A DNA stretch of 64,000 nt from Tretioscincus oriximinensis (GCA_022410635.1 JAJVDF010000347.1:903917-967916); one strand, 5' to 3'; shown: positions 47,163 to 58,066, counted from the stretch's first letter. Made by a program: numbers and translations. The notes: a model not told the origin generated them from the sequence alone.

Positions 47163-47869
47163 AGTTTCGACCTTTAATTTTGGTCTTCCACAGTGGCCCA
47201 TTCTCCAATTTACAACAGATTCCAAACAAAATGATTAGCAATTAAAATTAACAATTAAAACACCCTATAAGGGTTTACTGCTTAATCCAAAACTTACAGA
47301 TTGTGACTGGTCAATACAGTATAGTTCTGCGTGAGGCGACACATGAGGCTGCTACATCAATGCTCTTTAAAAAAACCGTACCTCAGCGATACTGTACGTT
47401 TGGAAGGAGCTCCCTCATAGGTCAGAAGTGGGCGGAGAATACTATGAAAAGCTCATTTTAAGAACTCGTGTTATAATTCAAGAATTGGCTTTTCTTAAGA
47501 AACAGAAAGTGATTATGCTCATCAGCAGATCGAAAAAAACCAGGTACCCTTTCTGTATTTACGTCTGTGATTTCACTCTACACCACTTCCTTCGACAGCT
47601 ACATCCATTGCTTTCAAGCAAGATACCTTCTCAGTATTACCATTCAAAGGCAAAAGGTATAGTATATTTATTTATGCCTTTCTAAAATATTGTGCATGCT
47701 GTGACATCATCATCATCATAAAATACATGTTGCTACTACAGGGGGGTTTTCTTTAGATGAACATCTATACAGAGTCCTTTACAAAAATAATTAATTNTAT
47801 AGTGGAACACTTTGTATGAAATTCAGAATCATATTCGTATGACTTTACAAGGCAAATGGTTAATAACTA

Positions 47870-48000
47870 AAGCTGTATCCAGACATAGCTTGCTTATTCC
47901 ACTAAGCTTGAATCTTCTGAAATAAAGAATCAGAATATCCATGCTTTGTTTTTTAATATCAGTATAGTAGATTAAGTGAGCTCTGGATGCAGCAGTTATT
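47870..48000. mobile_element. Palindromic MITE, family GCATCCAGACA
   Basis: AGCTGTATCCAGACATAGCT mirrored by GTGAGCTCTGGATGCAGCAG. Confidence 0.5.
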
Positions 48001-48261
48001 GGCAAAATGTGTCTGGAGGATTCTCAGCAGCTTTTGTGCCACAAATCACATTAAGACCTCTAGACTGTGATGCTCTTCTGACCGAACATGTCACAAGATG
48101 GGAACTGGATAAATGTTGAGCCAGAGGCAGCAAGGTTGCTTGGCTCCTGTGCTTTCAGGCTCTATTAAAACACTGTAATGGACACACCATTTGGCTTTAA
48201 ATGCATGTAAATACACTTTTTTTCAGTTGGTTTTTGANAAACGCCACGTGCTCTAACCCTA

Positions 48262-48505
48262 TATAAGAACATAAGAGGAGCCCTACAGAATCGGGCTGGA
48301 CAGAATTCTGTATGTGGGCAGAATTGCATGTGNGCAGTCTGGAACAGAAGAAGGCAAAATCTTCAACTGTTCTCAATGCCCTGCAAAAGGCATTTCAGAA
48401 ATATTGCCTGTGGCTCCATCCCGGAGGCAGTATCAAGGCATCCATCCTAGTAGCTGTTTATACCCTTGGCTTCCATGAACTTGTCTAATCCTGTCTTATC
48501 CTTTG
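48262..48505 (-). mobile_element. CR1-type fragment
   Basis: AAGAACATAAGAGGAGCCCT to CTTGTCTAATCCTGTCTTA. Confidence 0.55.
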
Positions 48506-48571
48506 AGAAAAAATTGCAAGCAGTAATATAGGAATCATAGTGCTGTGTTTTGTCTCTTAACAACACTGTTA

Positions 48572-48773
48572 AGGCTGACCAGATGACCCCTTTTTGGGTG
48601 GTGGTGGGGTTGAAAACCCAGTTTTGGGGTGCCTCCCAGTTTTTTCTGGAAAAAAGTTTTTTTAAAAAAACATTTTTTGTTTTTGTTTTTTATTTTTTCC
48701 TCGGAAAAAAAATGGGAGACACCCCAAAAACACGTTTTCAACCCCCCCAAAAAGGGGGTCATCTGGTCAGCCT
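48572..48773. mobile_element. Foldback MITE, same family
   Basis: Near-complete palindrome, AGGCTGACCAGATGACCCC to GGGGTCATCTGGTCAGCCT. Confidence 0.75.
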
Positions 48774-48819
48774 ATGTGGTAGGCGCAAATAAAATTGTTA
48801 TTGCTATGTTGCAGTTTGA

Positions 48820-48839
48820 GGGAGGGAGGGAGGGAGGGA
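48820..48839 (+). repeat. (GGGA)n, possible G-quadruplex
   Basis: Five GGG runs separated by single A bases. Confidence 0.7.
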
Positions 48840-50067
48840 GATTTTATTTCAATTTTTTTAAAAAATTAATAACACAAATGAAAACTATCCCTAACATAAT
48901 AAAAAGCTTACCGTGTTCTACTGACTCACTTACTTTTTATGAACCAATCATTTCAGGAAATATTTCTTATTTGGCACCAGCAATGACCAATCAAACTACC
49001 TTTTGTTATGTGTTATAGTTCACTTTGGTCATTTTTGCCTTGGTAGGAATTTATTTTTCTTAACACTGATGTACAATTTAGCTGGACACTCCTACCTTTA
49101 ATCAGGAGTGAGGCCATTTCTCTGTAACTTCTAAGCAAAGATTGCAACACTACAGTTTAAATTAATGGGGAGTAAAACAGATATTGAAGAAGGCTTCAGC
49201 CAGGCAAGTTGAACATACAAGCTGCAGTCATTCAAATTTCATTTTTATAGTAAAGAAAGGAGGTAGATTTCTGTCTCCAGTGACCAGGGCACCATGACAG
49301 GATTCTTCAGAAATCAGATAATCCCAATCTAGGAAAGGTTACCAATCCAGAATAGGTCAGCAGCAGCTTGGAGATAGAGGGAGGGCAGCCAGCAAGATCT
49401 CTCTCACACGTGTGTCACTATGGCATGAGTGCCAGAGAGGACTCACACAATCACTTCTTCATCTTGCCTCATTGGTAAATGTTTGACTATGATCTTTCCC
49501 ACTATGGTTCTTTCAATCTCCCAGGGGTATTAATGGAGGTGAATATGTTACAAGTGGCCCAAAAATATCCTTGGGTCTCACATCCCCATCTGTATTCACA
49601 CGAGGAGAATAAACAGGTGCAAAAACTGTGTGGCTCCATGCTGAGTGAACTTGCTTCCCACGTAATCCAACTGGGAAATACTTTCACCATATGCAGTTCG
49701 CACAGCTGCACGTTTTCTAAGCTGACTTTGCTCAGAAAACTGTTCCAAGTGCAGCTTAATGTAATTCACGTTAAATGCACTCTGGTGAGGGTTTTGCCAT
49801 GTGGTCCAATTGGACAGTCAGTCCTTGGGGGTCTCCTGGCTAAGACAGAATCCTAAGAGTTGGGATTTGTGGCAGTGGGAGATCCAAACAGTTCTCATGT
49901 CTTTTTTTTAGTCCAGAAAAAAACAAAAGCAAAAAGCCAATCTGTGATACATGAGCTCTTGAAGCAAAAGACGGAATTCAAGGTGTGATCATAAGGAGAA
50001 AACAGGAAGGATACTTGAAAAAAACAGTACGAGGAAATGAAACCACAAGGAAGATGCTGATCTAAGA
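48840..50067. other. Unassigned, with a 125-codon frame
   Basis: The plus frame 49479-49856 (MFDYDLSHYGSFNLPGVLME...) has no match that I know. Confidence 0.3.
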
Positions 50068-50590
50068 TAAGAACATAAAAGGGCCCACCTGGGCACAACC
50101 CATCTAGTCCAGCATCCTGTCTCATATAATGCCTCATGAATTGTTTCTGAGCATTCTCAAGCCACAGGCAAAGGTAAACACTGAACTTTTGACAGCTCTG
50201 CCAGTGGGCTTTGGAGACATCCTACTTGTTTCTCCAATTAGGAGACAGTACATAGGCATCGGGTGTAGGGCAGGGTATAAGTATAAACAAACAAACAAAC
50301 AAACAAACACATATTCTAGTGGCCTACTCTCCACTGATTTGTCTTAAAGCTATTCGAGCTGGTGCTGTCACCACTTTTTCTAGCAATAAATTCCATAGAC
50401 AGATGAACTGCAGAGTGAAAAAATATTTACTCTTGTAGATCCTAATTCTCCTGCCCATCAGTTTCACAGTGTATCCCCAGGTTCTTCTGTTGTGCAATAG
50501 ATAAAATATTTTTTGTACTTCAACCAAATCATCTCCTAAATGTCATCTTTCAAAGCTGAAGGAGCCTTGATATTACAATTTGATTTTTTA
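50068..50590 (-). mobile_element. CR1-type ORF2 C-terminus and tail, diverged
   Basis: Minus frame LHNRRTWGYTVKLMGRRIRI and FFTLQFICLWNLLLEKVV corresponds to CR1. Interrupted by a tail-only insertion at 50258-50310. Confidence 0.6.
50258..50310 (+). mobile_element. Tail-only L2-like insertion inside CR1
   Basis: GGGTGTAGGGCAGGGTATAA followed by (CAAA)n, in a CR1 copy of the opposite strand (50068-50590). Confidence 0.45.
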
Positions 50591-50748
50591 TAGGAAATAT
50601 TCTGATTGCCTTTTTTCTATGCTTCTTCCAAACCCAGAATATTTATTCTGAAAAAGAATTGAACATATTCCAAATATTGTGGTCTCACAATAGGTTTATG
50701 ACAAAGCTCAGTGATATTTGCTGACTTTTTCTATTTACTTTCTAATTA

Positions 50749-52663
50749 CAGCAAAGGAGCTAGCAGCACTTTGAGACTAACTTGAGAAAANTGGTTGGCA
50801 TAAGCTTTCGTAGGCAGGTCTACTTCTTCAGATGCTGAGGGACTAATGTCAGGGTCAGGTATTTATAGGGAAATGAGTATGGGAGAAGACAAAGCATATG
50901 CAAGTGTAGGGAGATGTTGAATTGCAGGTAAATAGCAGGAACTAATCTCCTTAAAAAAACAGGTAAACAGCAGGAACTAATCCTCTTATGTGAAAAAGTC
51001 CCTGGGACAACAAGGGGCAATGTCTGGTAGAGAATCAATCAAATACTTAACAGGTGTCATAAAAATGTATAGTTGGCCAGGAAACCATTGTCTCTATTAA
51101 GTCCTTTGCTGATGGCCTGGAACTTGTGAATGTATTCAAGTTCTGCTGCTTCTCTTTCAAACCTTCCTTTGTAGTTTCTTTGTTCAAGAACTGCAGTCCT
51201 GAGGTCTGAGAGAGAATGTCCTGGAAGGTTAAAATGTTCAGCAACTGGTTTCTGTGTGTTTCCATTTCGAATATCTGATTTGTGTCCATTTATTCTCTGG
51301 CGAAGGGATTGTCCTGTTTGCCCAATGTAGAGTGTAGAGGGGCATTGCTGGCAGAAAATGGAATACACCACATTAGAAGATGAGCATGTAAAAGTCCCTC
51401 TAATGTTGTGGGTGGNGTTATCAGGTCCCGTGATGACATTGCCAGGGTGGATGTGTGCACAGAGTTGACATCTCGGTTTGTGGCAGGGTTTAGTTCCCAT
51501 TTCTCCCTCTGTGTCCTGTGTTCTTTGTGTGAGTAGTTGTTTGAGGTTGGGTGGTTGTTTGTAAGCCAGCAAAGGTTTGCCACCAAGTGCTCTTGAGAGA
51601 GCTGTGTTTTTATCCAAAATAGGTTGAAGTTCATTTATTATGTGTTTGAGTGGCCCCAATTGTGAGCTGTATGTGACCACTAATGGGATTCTGTTGTTTT
51701 CTGTCCTCAATCTGTCCTGTAATAGGTTGATTCTGGGTACCATTCTGGCTCTGTTGATTTGTTTTTTTACTTCATGTGGTGGGTACTGTAACCTGAGGAA
51801 TGCTTGCTGTAGTTCCAGGAGTTTGGTGTCTCTGTCTTCTGGATCCGAGCAGATGCGATTATATCTTAGAGCTTGGCTGTAGACAATAGATTTGGTTGTG
51901 TGTTCAGGGTGGAAACTAGAGGCATGTAAATAGGTGTATCGATCAGTGGGTTTGCGATACAGGGTCGTGCTCAGATGTCCATTGTGCAATTTTATGGTGG
52001 TGTCTAGAAAGTGGACTTGCTCCCTAGATTGTTCCAAACTGAGGTTAATAGTAGGGTGGAAGCTATTGAAATTTTGGTGGAATGTTCTTAGTGATTCCTC
52101 CCCGTGAGTCCAGATTATAAAGATGTCATCGATGAATCTTAAGTACAGTAGAGGTTTCTGAGTGCAGGAGTTGAGGAAGCGTTGTTCTAGGTCCGCCATA
52201 AAGATGTTGNCGTATTGGGGTGCCATACGTGTACNCATGGCAGTACCATTAGTTTGGAGATATACGTTATTGTCAAAAGTGAAATAGTTATGGGTGAGAA
52301 CAAAGTGGCAGATCTTGGTGGCTAGGCCTGCAGACGTGCTATCTGGANTGGTGTTCTTGATAGCTTGTATTCCATCTATGTGGGGGATGTTGGTGTATAG
52401 GGATTCCACATCCATAGTAGCCAAGATGGTGTCCTCTGGGAGGTTGTGTATGGACTGTAGTTTCCGTAGGAAGTCAGTCGTATCCCTCACATAGCTAGGA
52501 GTATTGATGGCATAGGGTCTGAGTACTTTGTCCATATATCCAGAGGCACCAACTGTAAGGGTTCCAATGCTGGAGACGATGGGTCTTCCAGGGTTGCCTT
52601 GNTTGTGTATTTTGGGTAGTAAATAGAAGGTGCCTGGCCGGGGTTCCTGTGGTGTGTCCATTT
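50749..52663 (-). mobile_element. Penelope-like retroelement with RT and GIY-YIG endonuclease, 5'-truncated
   Basis: An uninterrupted 534-residue frame (51057-52661) encodes the C-terminal two thirds of a Penelope-like element polyprotein. Reverse transcriptase motifs: LLPKIH near residue 14; ATMDVESLYTNIPH with the motif A aspartate near 84; MAPQY near 146; YLRFIDDIF with the motif C aspartates near 178-179. The C-terminal 108 residues form a GIY-YIG nuclease: VYSIFC, LYIGQTGQSLRQR and a glutamate in REAAELEYIHKF. This RT plus GIY-YIG arrangement defines endonuclease-bearing Penelope elements; the enzyme nicks the target and reverse-transcribes the element RNA. Only Ns interrupt it. The 3' end carries the terminal sequence also seen at 938-1093, with a hammerhead-like core. 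The 5' part is missing: the frame begins near a short GGTGTAATTA duplication. Confidence 0.85.
50796..50831 (-). ncRNA. Hammerhead-like core at the 3' end of the Penelope-like element
   Basis: The minus strand has CTGAAGA, then GTAG...CTAC (4-bp stem II), CGAAA and GC-TTAT-GCC, in the same order as at 1013-1048. The same C replaces the expected U before the cleavage site. It lies about 225 bp beyond the stop codon of the element ORF. Confidence 0.4.
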
Positions 52664-53189
52664 GTATTACACCTAATTACACCTAACTTTGAATATTCAC
52701 TGCTGTTGCATACTGGGCCACCCCAAGAGCCCTTTCTTTTTCTGTGGGCTACTTTTAAAGCTTCTTCAATCTTGGAAGAATGAACTTAATCTATTTTTTC
52801 CCCTGGGCTAAATCATGAGGAAAGCAACAGCAACAGATTGAACTTATTCTTTAGGACTGAGATGTAGATATGTGACTAGGACCACAGTTAGCTCAGGCCC
52901 TTTAGGTTTATATATATTGGCAAATAGCAATTTCACATTTGAGTTAAGAACTCTCAGATGAATGACATCTAGTGTTGTTGATTTGGTAGTATACATATAA
53001 GGACCTCCTCCTTTTTAATTAGTCCTACTGGCCACTATCATCTAATTATCTAATTACAACCGCTGGATATATAGAAAAAATAAATAAGGCTTTTTGTATT
53101 ATTTATTTTTAATGTTTTTATTATTGCCTTACAGAAATAAATGAAAACATACTTGCAAGAAATGGACTGGAAAGCACTTATAGAATATT
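52664..53189. other. Unassigned intergenic
   Basis: Nothing recognised. Confidence 0.4.
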
Positions 53190-53322
53190 AGAGTGCTCTC
53201 CCCACATGTACTTTTAATCCATCTTCAGTCCTTAAGAATTAGACACCACCAGGAAAAAATGTTGCTTGTGTGTATCCTCTCCCAGTTCAGTTATTTGGGG
53301 AATGAAGATGGATTAGAAGTGT
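53190..53322. mobile_element. Short palindromic MITE, truncated by a SINE
   Basis: GTACTTTTAATCCATCTTCA mirrored by GAAGATGGATTAGAAGTGTA, where the SINE at 53.32 kb begins. Confidence 0.55.
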
Positions 53323-53648
53323 ACAGGCACGGATAGCTCAGTTGCTTAGGAATTCGTCTCTCGCTTGGGAGATTGGATTTCGAAGCCCTGTGTGGGACAT
53401 GGGGAGGGGTGAGCACCTTCCACTAGCCTGCAGCTCTAGCCAACCCAGCTATTCGAAAGCATGAATTGCAAGAAATTGCAACTGATTGCAATTAGATACA
53501 TGGGAACCACCATAGTCTGGTGGGGAAGATAGAATGGAAGCCTTTGGGCAAAATATATCCTTGTAAGCCATTTTGAGTCCCTTTGAAAGGTGAGAAAAGC
53601 AGGGTATAAGAACCAAGTTCTTCTCCTTCTCCTCCTCCTTCTTCTTCT
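53321..53648 (+). mobile_element. tRNA-headed SINE with Bov-B-like tail
   Basis: Starts CAGGCACGGATAGCTCAGTT and ends in (TTC/TCC)n. It truncates a palindromic MITE (53190-53322). About 0.6 kb upstream of CCR4 coding sequence. Confidence 0.75.
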
Positions 53649-54248
53649 TGTTCATTGAAACAACACAGATGTCCATTTTGGAGCCTGAAGATAGCTGACG
53701 TTCTCGCAATCCAGGAACAGTTCTGTTGAGCTTTAGGCAGCAGCTGCACCCTTTGCTAAAGGAACACACTGATGCTACAATACTTCAGATTAATTCCAAT
53801 CAGAAGGCTTCTGGAATGTAAGATGTCGACATAAGCTGTGTTTGCCTAGGGTACCTGAAGGGAGCCGGAGGCAATTACAGGGTGTTTTTTAGATTCCGCA
53901 CTTGTTTCTTGCTGCCTTTGCTAGATGGCAGGAGGCAATCTCTGGATCTTATCTCTGACTCCCTGTTCTTTTTTATTACAGTTCCTCATCCATATATGCA
54001 GATATTAGCAAAGCAACCATCTACCTCCCATTATTTCACCACATACACACTTTGCTAGCATTCAGGTATTTGGAACAAGAGCTGTAGTGTAAGGAGCAGA
54101 CAGGCAGAGATAAATAATTGGTATTATAGGAAATCTGGCATTGTTGCCCGATTTTCTATTATACAGAATTTGTGTAGCATTTCTAATATAGTTCTGGGTG
54201 AATCTTAGGTTTTAACCCACTTCCAGGGGTATTTCTGCCTTTACACAT
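53649..54248. other. Intron upstream of the CCR4 coding exon
   Basis: Nothing recognised except the splice acceptor at its end. Confidence 0.4.
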
Positions 54249-54265
54249 TTCTTCTTTCTTTTTAG
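54249..54265 (+). promoter_or_regulatory. CCR4: 3' splice site preceding the CCR4 coding exon
   Basis: TTCTTCTTTCTTTTTAG ends just before GAAA-ATG. As for CX3CR1, it indicates upstream non-coding exons and supports the start used. Those exons cannot be located by eye. Confidence 0.6.
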
Positions 54266-54269
54266 GAAA

Positions 54270-55352
54270 ATGAAGATGTACTCCGATTATGAAATATTCG
54301 CTCCCACTGAGAGCTACTCATCAATTTCATATGGAGACCTTGATGATGATGATCCTGAACTTTGCCAAAAAGATGACGTAAGAAGGTTTGGCTCTTGGTT
54401 CCTTCCCACATTTTACTCACTTGTGGTTCTGTTTGGTTTTATGGGGAACACTCTTGTGGTCTTGGTACTTGTAAAGTACAAGAAACTGAGAAGCACGACG
54501 GATATCTATCTGTTCAACCTTGCCGTCTCCGANATGCTTTTTGTCTTTGCTCTTCCCTTCTGGTCTTACTTCATAGCTGATCAGTGGGTGTTTGGAGACA
54601 GTATGTGTAAATTAATCTCTTGGACCTACCAGATTGGATTTTTCAGTGGCATATTTTTCATCGTGCTCATGAGCATAGATCGGTATCTTGCTGTTGTTCA
54701 TGTTGTGTTCGCCATGAAAGTAAGAACTACCACCTATGGAAGACTTGCGAGCTGTGTGGCTTGGGCANTGGCCATTATAATGTGTGTTCCAGAACTGATA
54801 TTTAGCAAATCAGTCGTTTATTATAATCATACCTTATGCAAACCAGAGTATCTTGAAAACAAAACCGAATGGAAGCTCTTTGAGGCTTTGGAAATCAACA
54901 TTTTTGGCCTCTTGATACCTTATATTATCATGGTTTTTTGCTATGCAAGTATAGTTAAGAACCTGGTGCACTGCAGAAATGCAAAGAAGAAGAAGGCTGT
55001 GAAGATGATATTTGCTGTGATGATTGTCTTTTTTCTGTTTTGGACCCCATATAACATTGTAATATTTCTGCAGTGTTTGGTTGACATAGGTGTTATTAAT
55101 GACTGCTTAACCAGTCATAATCTGGACTATGCAGTCCAGGTGACTCAGAGTCTAGCATTTTTTCATTGTTGCCTCAATCCAGTTATCTACTTTTACATGG
55201 GACAAAAGTTCAAGAAGTACATCAAACTATTCTTTAAGAATGCCATCTTTTCTAAGATTTATTGTCAGCATTGTGGACTTCCTGATGCTTTTGCCACTGA
55301 GTCTTCAAGTTCAGTCTANACTCAGTCCACAAGTGATGAAGAAGCTCTCTGA
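54270..55352 (+). CDS. CCR4: C-C chemokine receptor type 4
   Basis: The frame gives 360 residues, the same as human CCR4. CCR4 binds CCL17 and CCL22 and guides Th2, regulatory and skin-homing T cells. Visible: acidic tyrosine-rich N-terminus (about 1-31), TM1 about 44-68, DRYLAVV at 137-143, disulphide pairs C113/C190 and C32/C279, glycosylation sequons NHT (186) and NKT (197), KAVKMIFAV then FWTPYNIV (257-264), HCCLNPVIY (299-307). The cytoplasmic tail has YCQHCGLP and ends with SSSV-x-TQST, which matches the CCR4 tail and not CCR8. A T-rich acceptor ending TTTTTAG lies 4 bases before the first ATG. A second ATG is two codons downstream, so the first two residues are uncertain. Three codons contain N: 88 (GAN, where Asp2.50 is expected), 167 (NTG) and 350 (TAN, Tyr or stop; Tyr in human). 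The frame is otherwise open. Confidence 0.92.
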   Translation: MKMYSDYEIFAPTESYSSISYGDLDDDDPELCQKDDVRRFGSWFLPTFYSLVVLFGFMGNTLVVLVLVKYKKLRSTTDIYLFNLAVSXMLFVFALPFWSYFIADQWVFGDSMCKLISWTYQIGFFSGIFFIVLMSIDRYLAVVHVVFAMKVRTTTYGRLASCVAWAXAIIMCVPELIFSKSVVYYNHTLCKPEYLENKTEWKLFEALEINIFGLLIPYIIMVFCYASIVKNLVHCRNAKKKKAVKMIFAVMIVFFLFWTPYNIVIFLQCLVDIGVINDCLTSHNLDYAVQVTQSLAFFHCCLNPVIYFYMGQKFKKYIKLFFKNAIFSKIYCQHCGLPDAFATESSSSVXTQSTSDEEAL

Positions 55353-55516
55353 AACTCCTTACAGCCTTAAGAGGCTAAATATCTTGTATAAAACCTGCTT
55401 GTCCTTATAATGCTCCTTTGTTTTATTTGGTCCTGTCAGAGGTTATTTTACTTATTTAACTACATTACTTCCAGATGTACTTCAAAGCCTTTCTGTAAGT
55501 CATACTTTACTCTAGG

Positions 55517-55744
55517 ATACTGATTCTGTGGTTGAAGTACTGTTCTCTGGAAGTCTCCCGGTTCGATTCCATGTTCCTCTATGAAACTATCTCGGTGACC
55601 TTCAGCTAGTCACAGTTATTTGGACTCTCACAGNCTCATCTACTTCACAAAGTGTCTGAAGTGAAGAGAAGGACTGAAGATTANATAAGCCGCTTTGAGA
55701 AAACAGCTTGAGAAGATGAGCTATAAAAAACTATTATTATTATT
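55517..55744 (+). mobile_element. Sauria-type SINE with Bov-B-like tail, in the CCR4 3' UTR region
   Basis: Diverged head with GGTTCGATTCC, TCGGTGACCTTCAGC middle, but the tail TAAGCCGCTTTGAGAAAA and (ATT)n resembles the Bov-B type, unlike the other Sauria-headed copies here. Confidence 0.6.
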
Positions 55745-55788
55745 CTCTATGCCTCAATATTGCTCAAAATTTGAGTGTGTTCCAGTGA

Positions 55789-55794
55789 AATAAA
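55789..55794 (+). terminator. Candidate CCR4 polyadenylation signal
   Basis: AATAAA about 440 bp after the stop codon, followed within 25 bases by TGTTTGTGTGTGA, a GT-rich downstream element. The intervening 3' UTR would contain a SINE (55517-55744). Confidence 0.5.
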
Positions 55795-56390
55795 AGTATT
55801 TGTTTGTGTGTGACACTGTGTTGGATTCTAAACCCTAACCTCGTAAAAAAGATCAGCGCATAGAAGGTAGAGCTGATAAATTCCAAGGCAAGATTTAAGT
55901 GAATAAAATNTTAATTATTAGAAAGCATTTTCTCCATAAATGACTTTTTAAAAAAACCTTCAAAGGATATATAAATAAGTTAGTGTGAATTCTATCTATA
56001 CAAGGTTTAATGAAATAAATTATTTCCACACATTATGAACTCTGTAGCAGGTACTATATCAGTAAGAATAAAGAATAACGACATCGAGTGTAGTTAAGAG
56101 AGCATGTGACTGAGNTTGAGGAATTGCTAACTTTAAAAAAGCAAAATCTTATTTGGAGGACAAGTGTGCTCTATCAGAACAAGATACAAATGTAAGAAAC
56201 AAAAACATTTAAACTTTCCAAAGATACAGCCAGCAAAATAACTTCAAGTGGAGATCCCAGAAGTCTAGCCACATTCACTAAGAATCTTCTGCACTAATTG
56301 GCCTGTATCTGTAAGATGTAATCTGGACAAATGCTCTTAGCATTGTTCCTTCTGGGAGGGTAAAATAGTGAAGTATAAATATAATATATA
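55795..56390. other. Unassigned, downstream of CCR4
   Basis: Nothing recognised. Confidence 0.4.
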
Positions 56391-56623
56391 CAGGGTGCTT
56401 CAAAAAATGTATACACANTTTGAACTTCCATAGAAGATTTATTTACTGTTCTACAAAGTTAAATTTCAGGATTTCCCGATCTGAACAGTATTAACATTTG
56501 TTATTTACGTTTTATTTACATTGAACTTTAAGCTTTCTAATTTCCTGAAATTTAACTTTGTAGAACAGTAAATAAATTTTCTATGGAAGTTCAAAGTGTG
56601 TATACATTTTTTGAAGCACCCTG
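56391..56623. mobile_element. Tc1/mariner-type MITE
   Basis: Arms starting CAGGGTGCTTCAAAAAATGT pair over about 90 bp each with the right end, ACATTTTTTGAAGCACCCTG. Flanked by TATATA on both sides, consistent with a TA target duplication. Confidence 0.75.
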
Positions 56624-57529
56624 TATATATAATTTTAGGAAAAGCTAAGATAGATGTACGTTATCACGCGATCTCGTACTGATAAGTGTTATTACAACTA
56701 TGGAAAAATGTTTTGACTAACAATTGCATTATTTTTATGAGTTCTGTGAAAGTAATGATGTTGATAGAAGATATACTTTGACTCAGAGAAACAGCTATTA
56801 CGCATTTACTGTAAAGAATGGTTCTCTTGACTAATTNAAGATGTTTAGAAAGAATTATGGAAGAAGAGGAGTATATATGCATAGCTGACTGAATCTTCAG
56901 TATAATTCTGAGTTTGTAACATACTTTATGTATAGATTTTTTNAAATGGTTTANAATATGAATTATAAATGAGGAAGGGAATTACTTTTAAAGGGCAAGA
57001 GATCATACTTCTGCATATTGTGAGACAGGATGCAAATTGAGATGCTGATTTTATGACTAACAAATTAAACAAAGGACTCAGGGAACCCAATGCTCAGAAA
57101 TAAAAATTTGTGTGACCCAGTTTTAGTCTAAATCTTTTCTGGTTTTAACAAAAATATTTTGCTAAACATTAGCTACAGCCTTTTGTCATCAGACTTCTGG
57201 AGCTNCACTCGGAGTTACTTTGCTGGCTGTATATTTCTACTGCTTTATTTGGAAAGTTTAAACATATTTATTTTAATAAAATGGCATACTGAGGAGAAAA
57301 CATTACTTGCAATCTATCTTTATCTTAAAAGAGCTTTGGGTACTTTCACAAATACCCTCATTTTTAACCAATCAATTTTGACCAATCAGAGTGATTAATA
57401 GTGAGGTTGGGTGGAAGATGAGAGCACACTGCTGTCTTTCAGAGAAATATAATGGCACTCTAGGAAAACATCACCAGAAGTAGGTGCACTGAAAAGCTTG
57501 CCAGGTTGTAAAATCTGAAGGCTAGGAAC
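56624..57529. other. Unassigned, between CCR4 and GLB1
   Basis: AT-rich; nothing recognised. Confidence 0.4.
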
Positions 57530-57842
57530 TGTACCTGACTGTACCACCATCCTTAGTGGCAGAGAGGGTGGGAACCCGGAATAGGGCCTTCTCTGTGGCA
57601 GCCCCCAGACTATGGAATAGTCTCCCCCTTGAGGTGCGTCAATCACCATCTCTNTGCACTTTCAGAAAATGCTTAAAGACGCACCTCTTTGGCTTGGCCT
57701 TTGGCTAAAAAACTACTGTCTCCTCCCCATTTTTAGAAAAGGCTGTTTTTAATGTGTTAAAATGATGGTTTCATTGTTAACCACCCTGAGACCTACGGGT
57801 ATAGGGCGGTATAAAAATGTAAATAAATAAAATAAATAAACT
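57530..57842 (+). mobile_element. L2-like LINE 3' end
   Basis: Encodes RAFSVAAPRLWNSLPLEVRQ and FRKCLKTHLFGLAFG, the L2 ORF2 C-terminus, then CCCTGAGACCTACGGGTATA, GGGCGG and (AAATA)n. Lies between CCR4 and GLB1. Confidence 0.65.
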
Positions 57843-58060
57843 TTTTTTAAAAAAGGCTTGAAACTTATGCATGTTGGAATGTGATACAGTTTTTTATTCA
57901 CATCACATGTGTAGGTTCATCTAAAACTCTCACCATCATCAATCAATCACTGAGGATGTTTTAAGGAACAAAGTTCCTTCATTCATGGGTTGAAATCATT
58001 TGCATCCAATAAGAAGACACACTGTGTCTTCACGCTTTATGGATTTAAAAACACAGTATT

Positions 58061-58066
58061 TTTATT
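58061..58066 (-). terminator. Candidate GLB1 polyadenylation signal
   Basis: AATAAA on the minus strand (TTTATT on plus) 170 bases beyond the GLB1 stop codon, inside an A/T-rich 3' UTR. Position is typical; use is inferred. Confidence 0.4.

Noticed and set aside
51057..52661. Telomerase or group II intron reverse transcriptase
   Set aside because: The GIY-YIG domain and motif A context (MDVESLYTNIPH) identify a Penelope-like element.
54270..55352. CCR8 identity
   Set aside because: The C-terminal tail, KAVKMIFAV segment and GLB1 neighbour fit CCR4.
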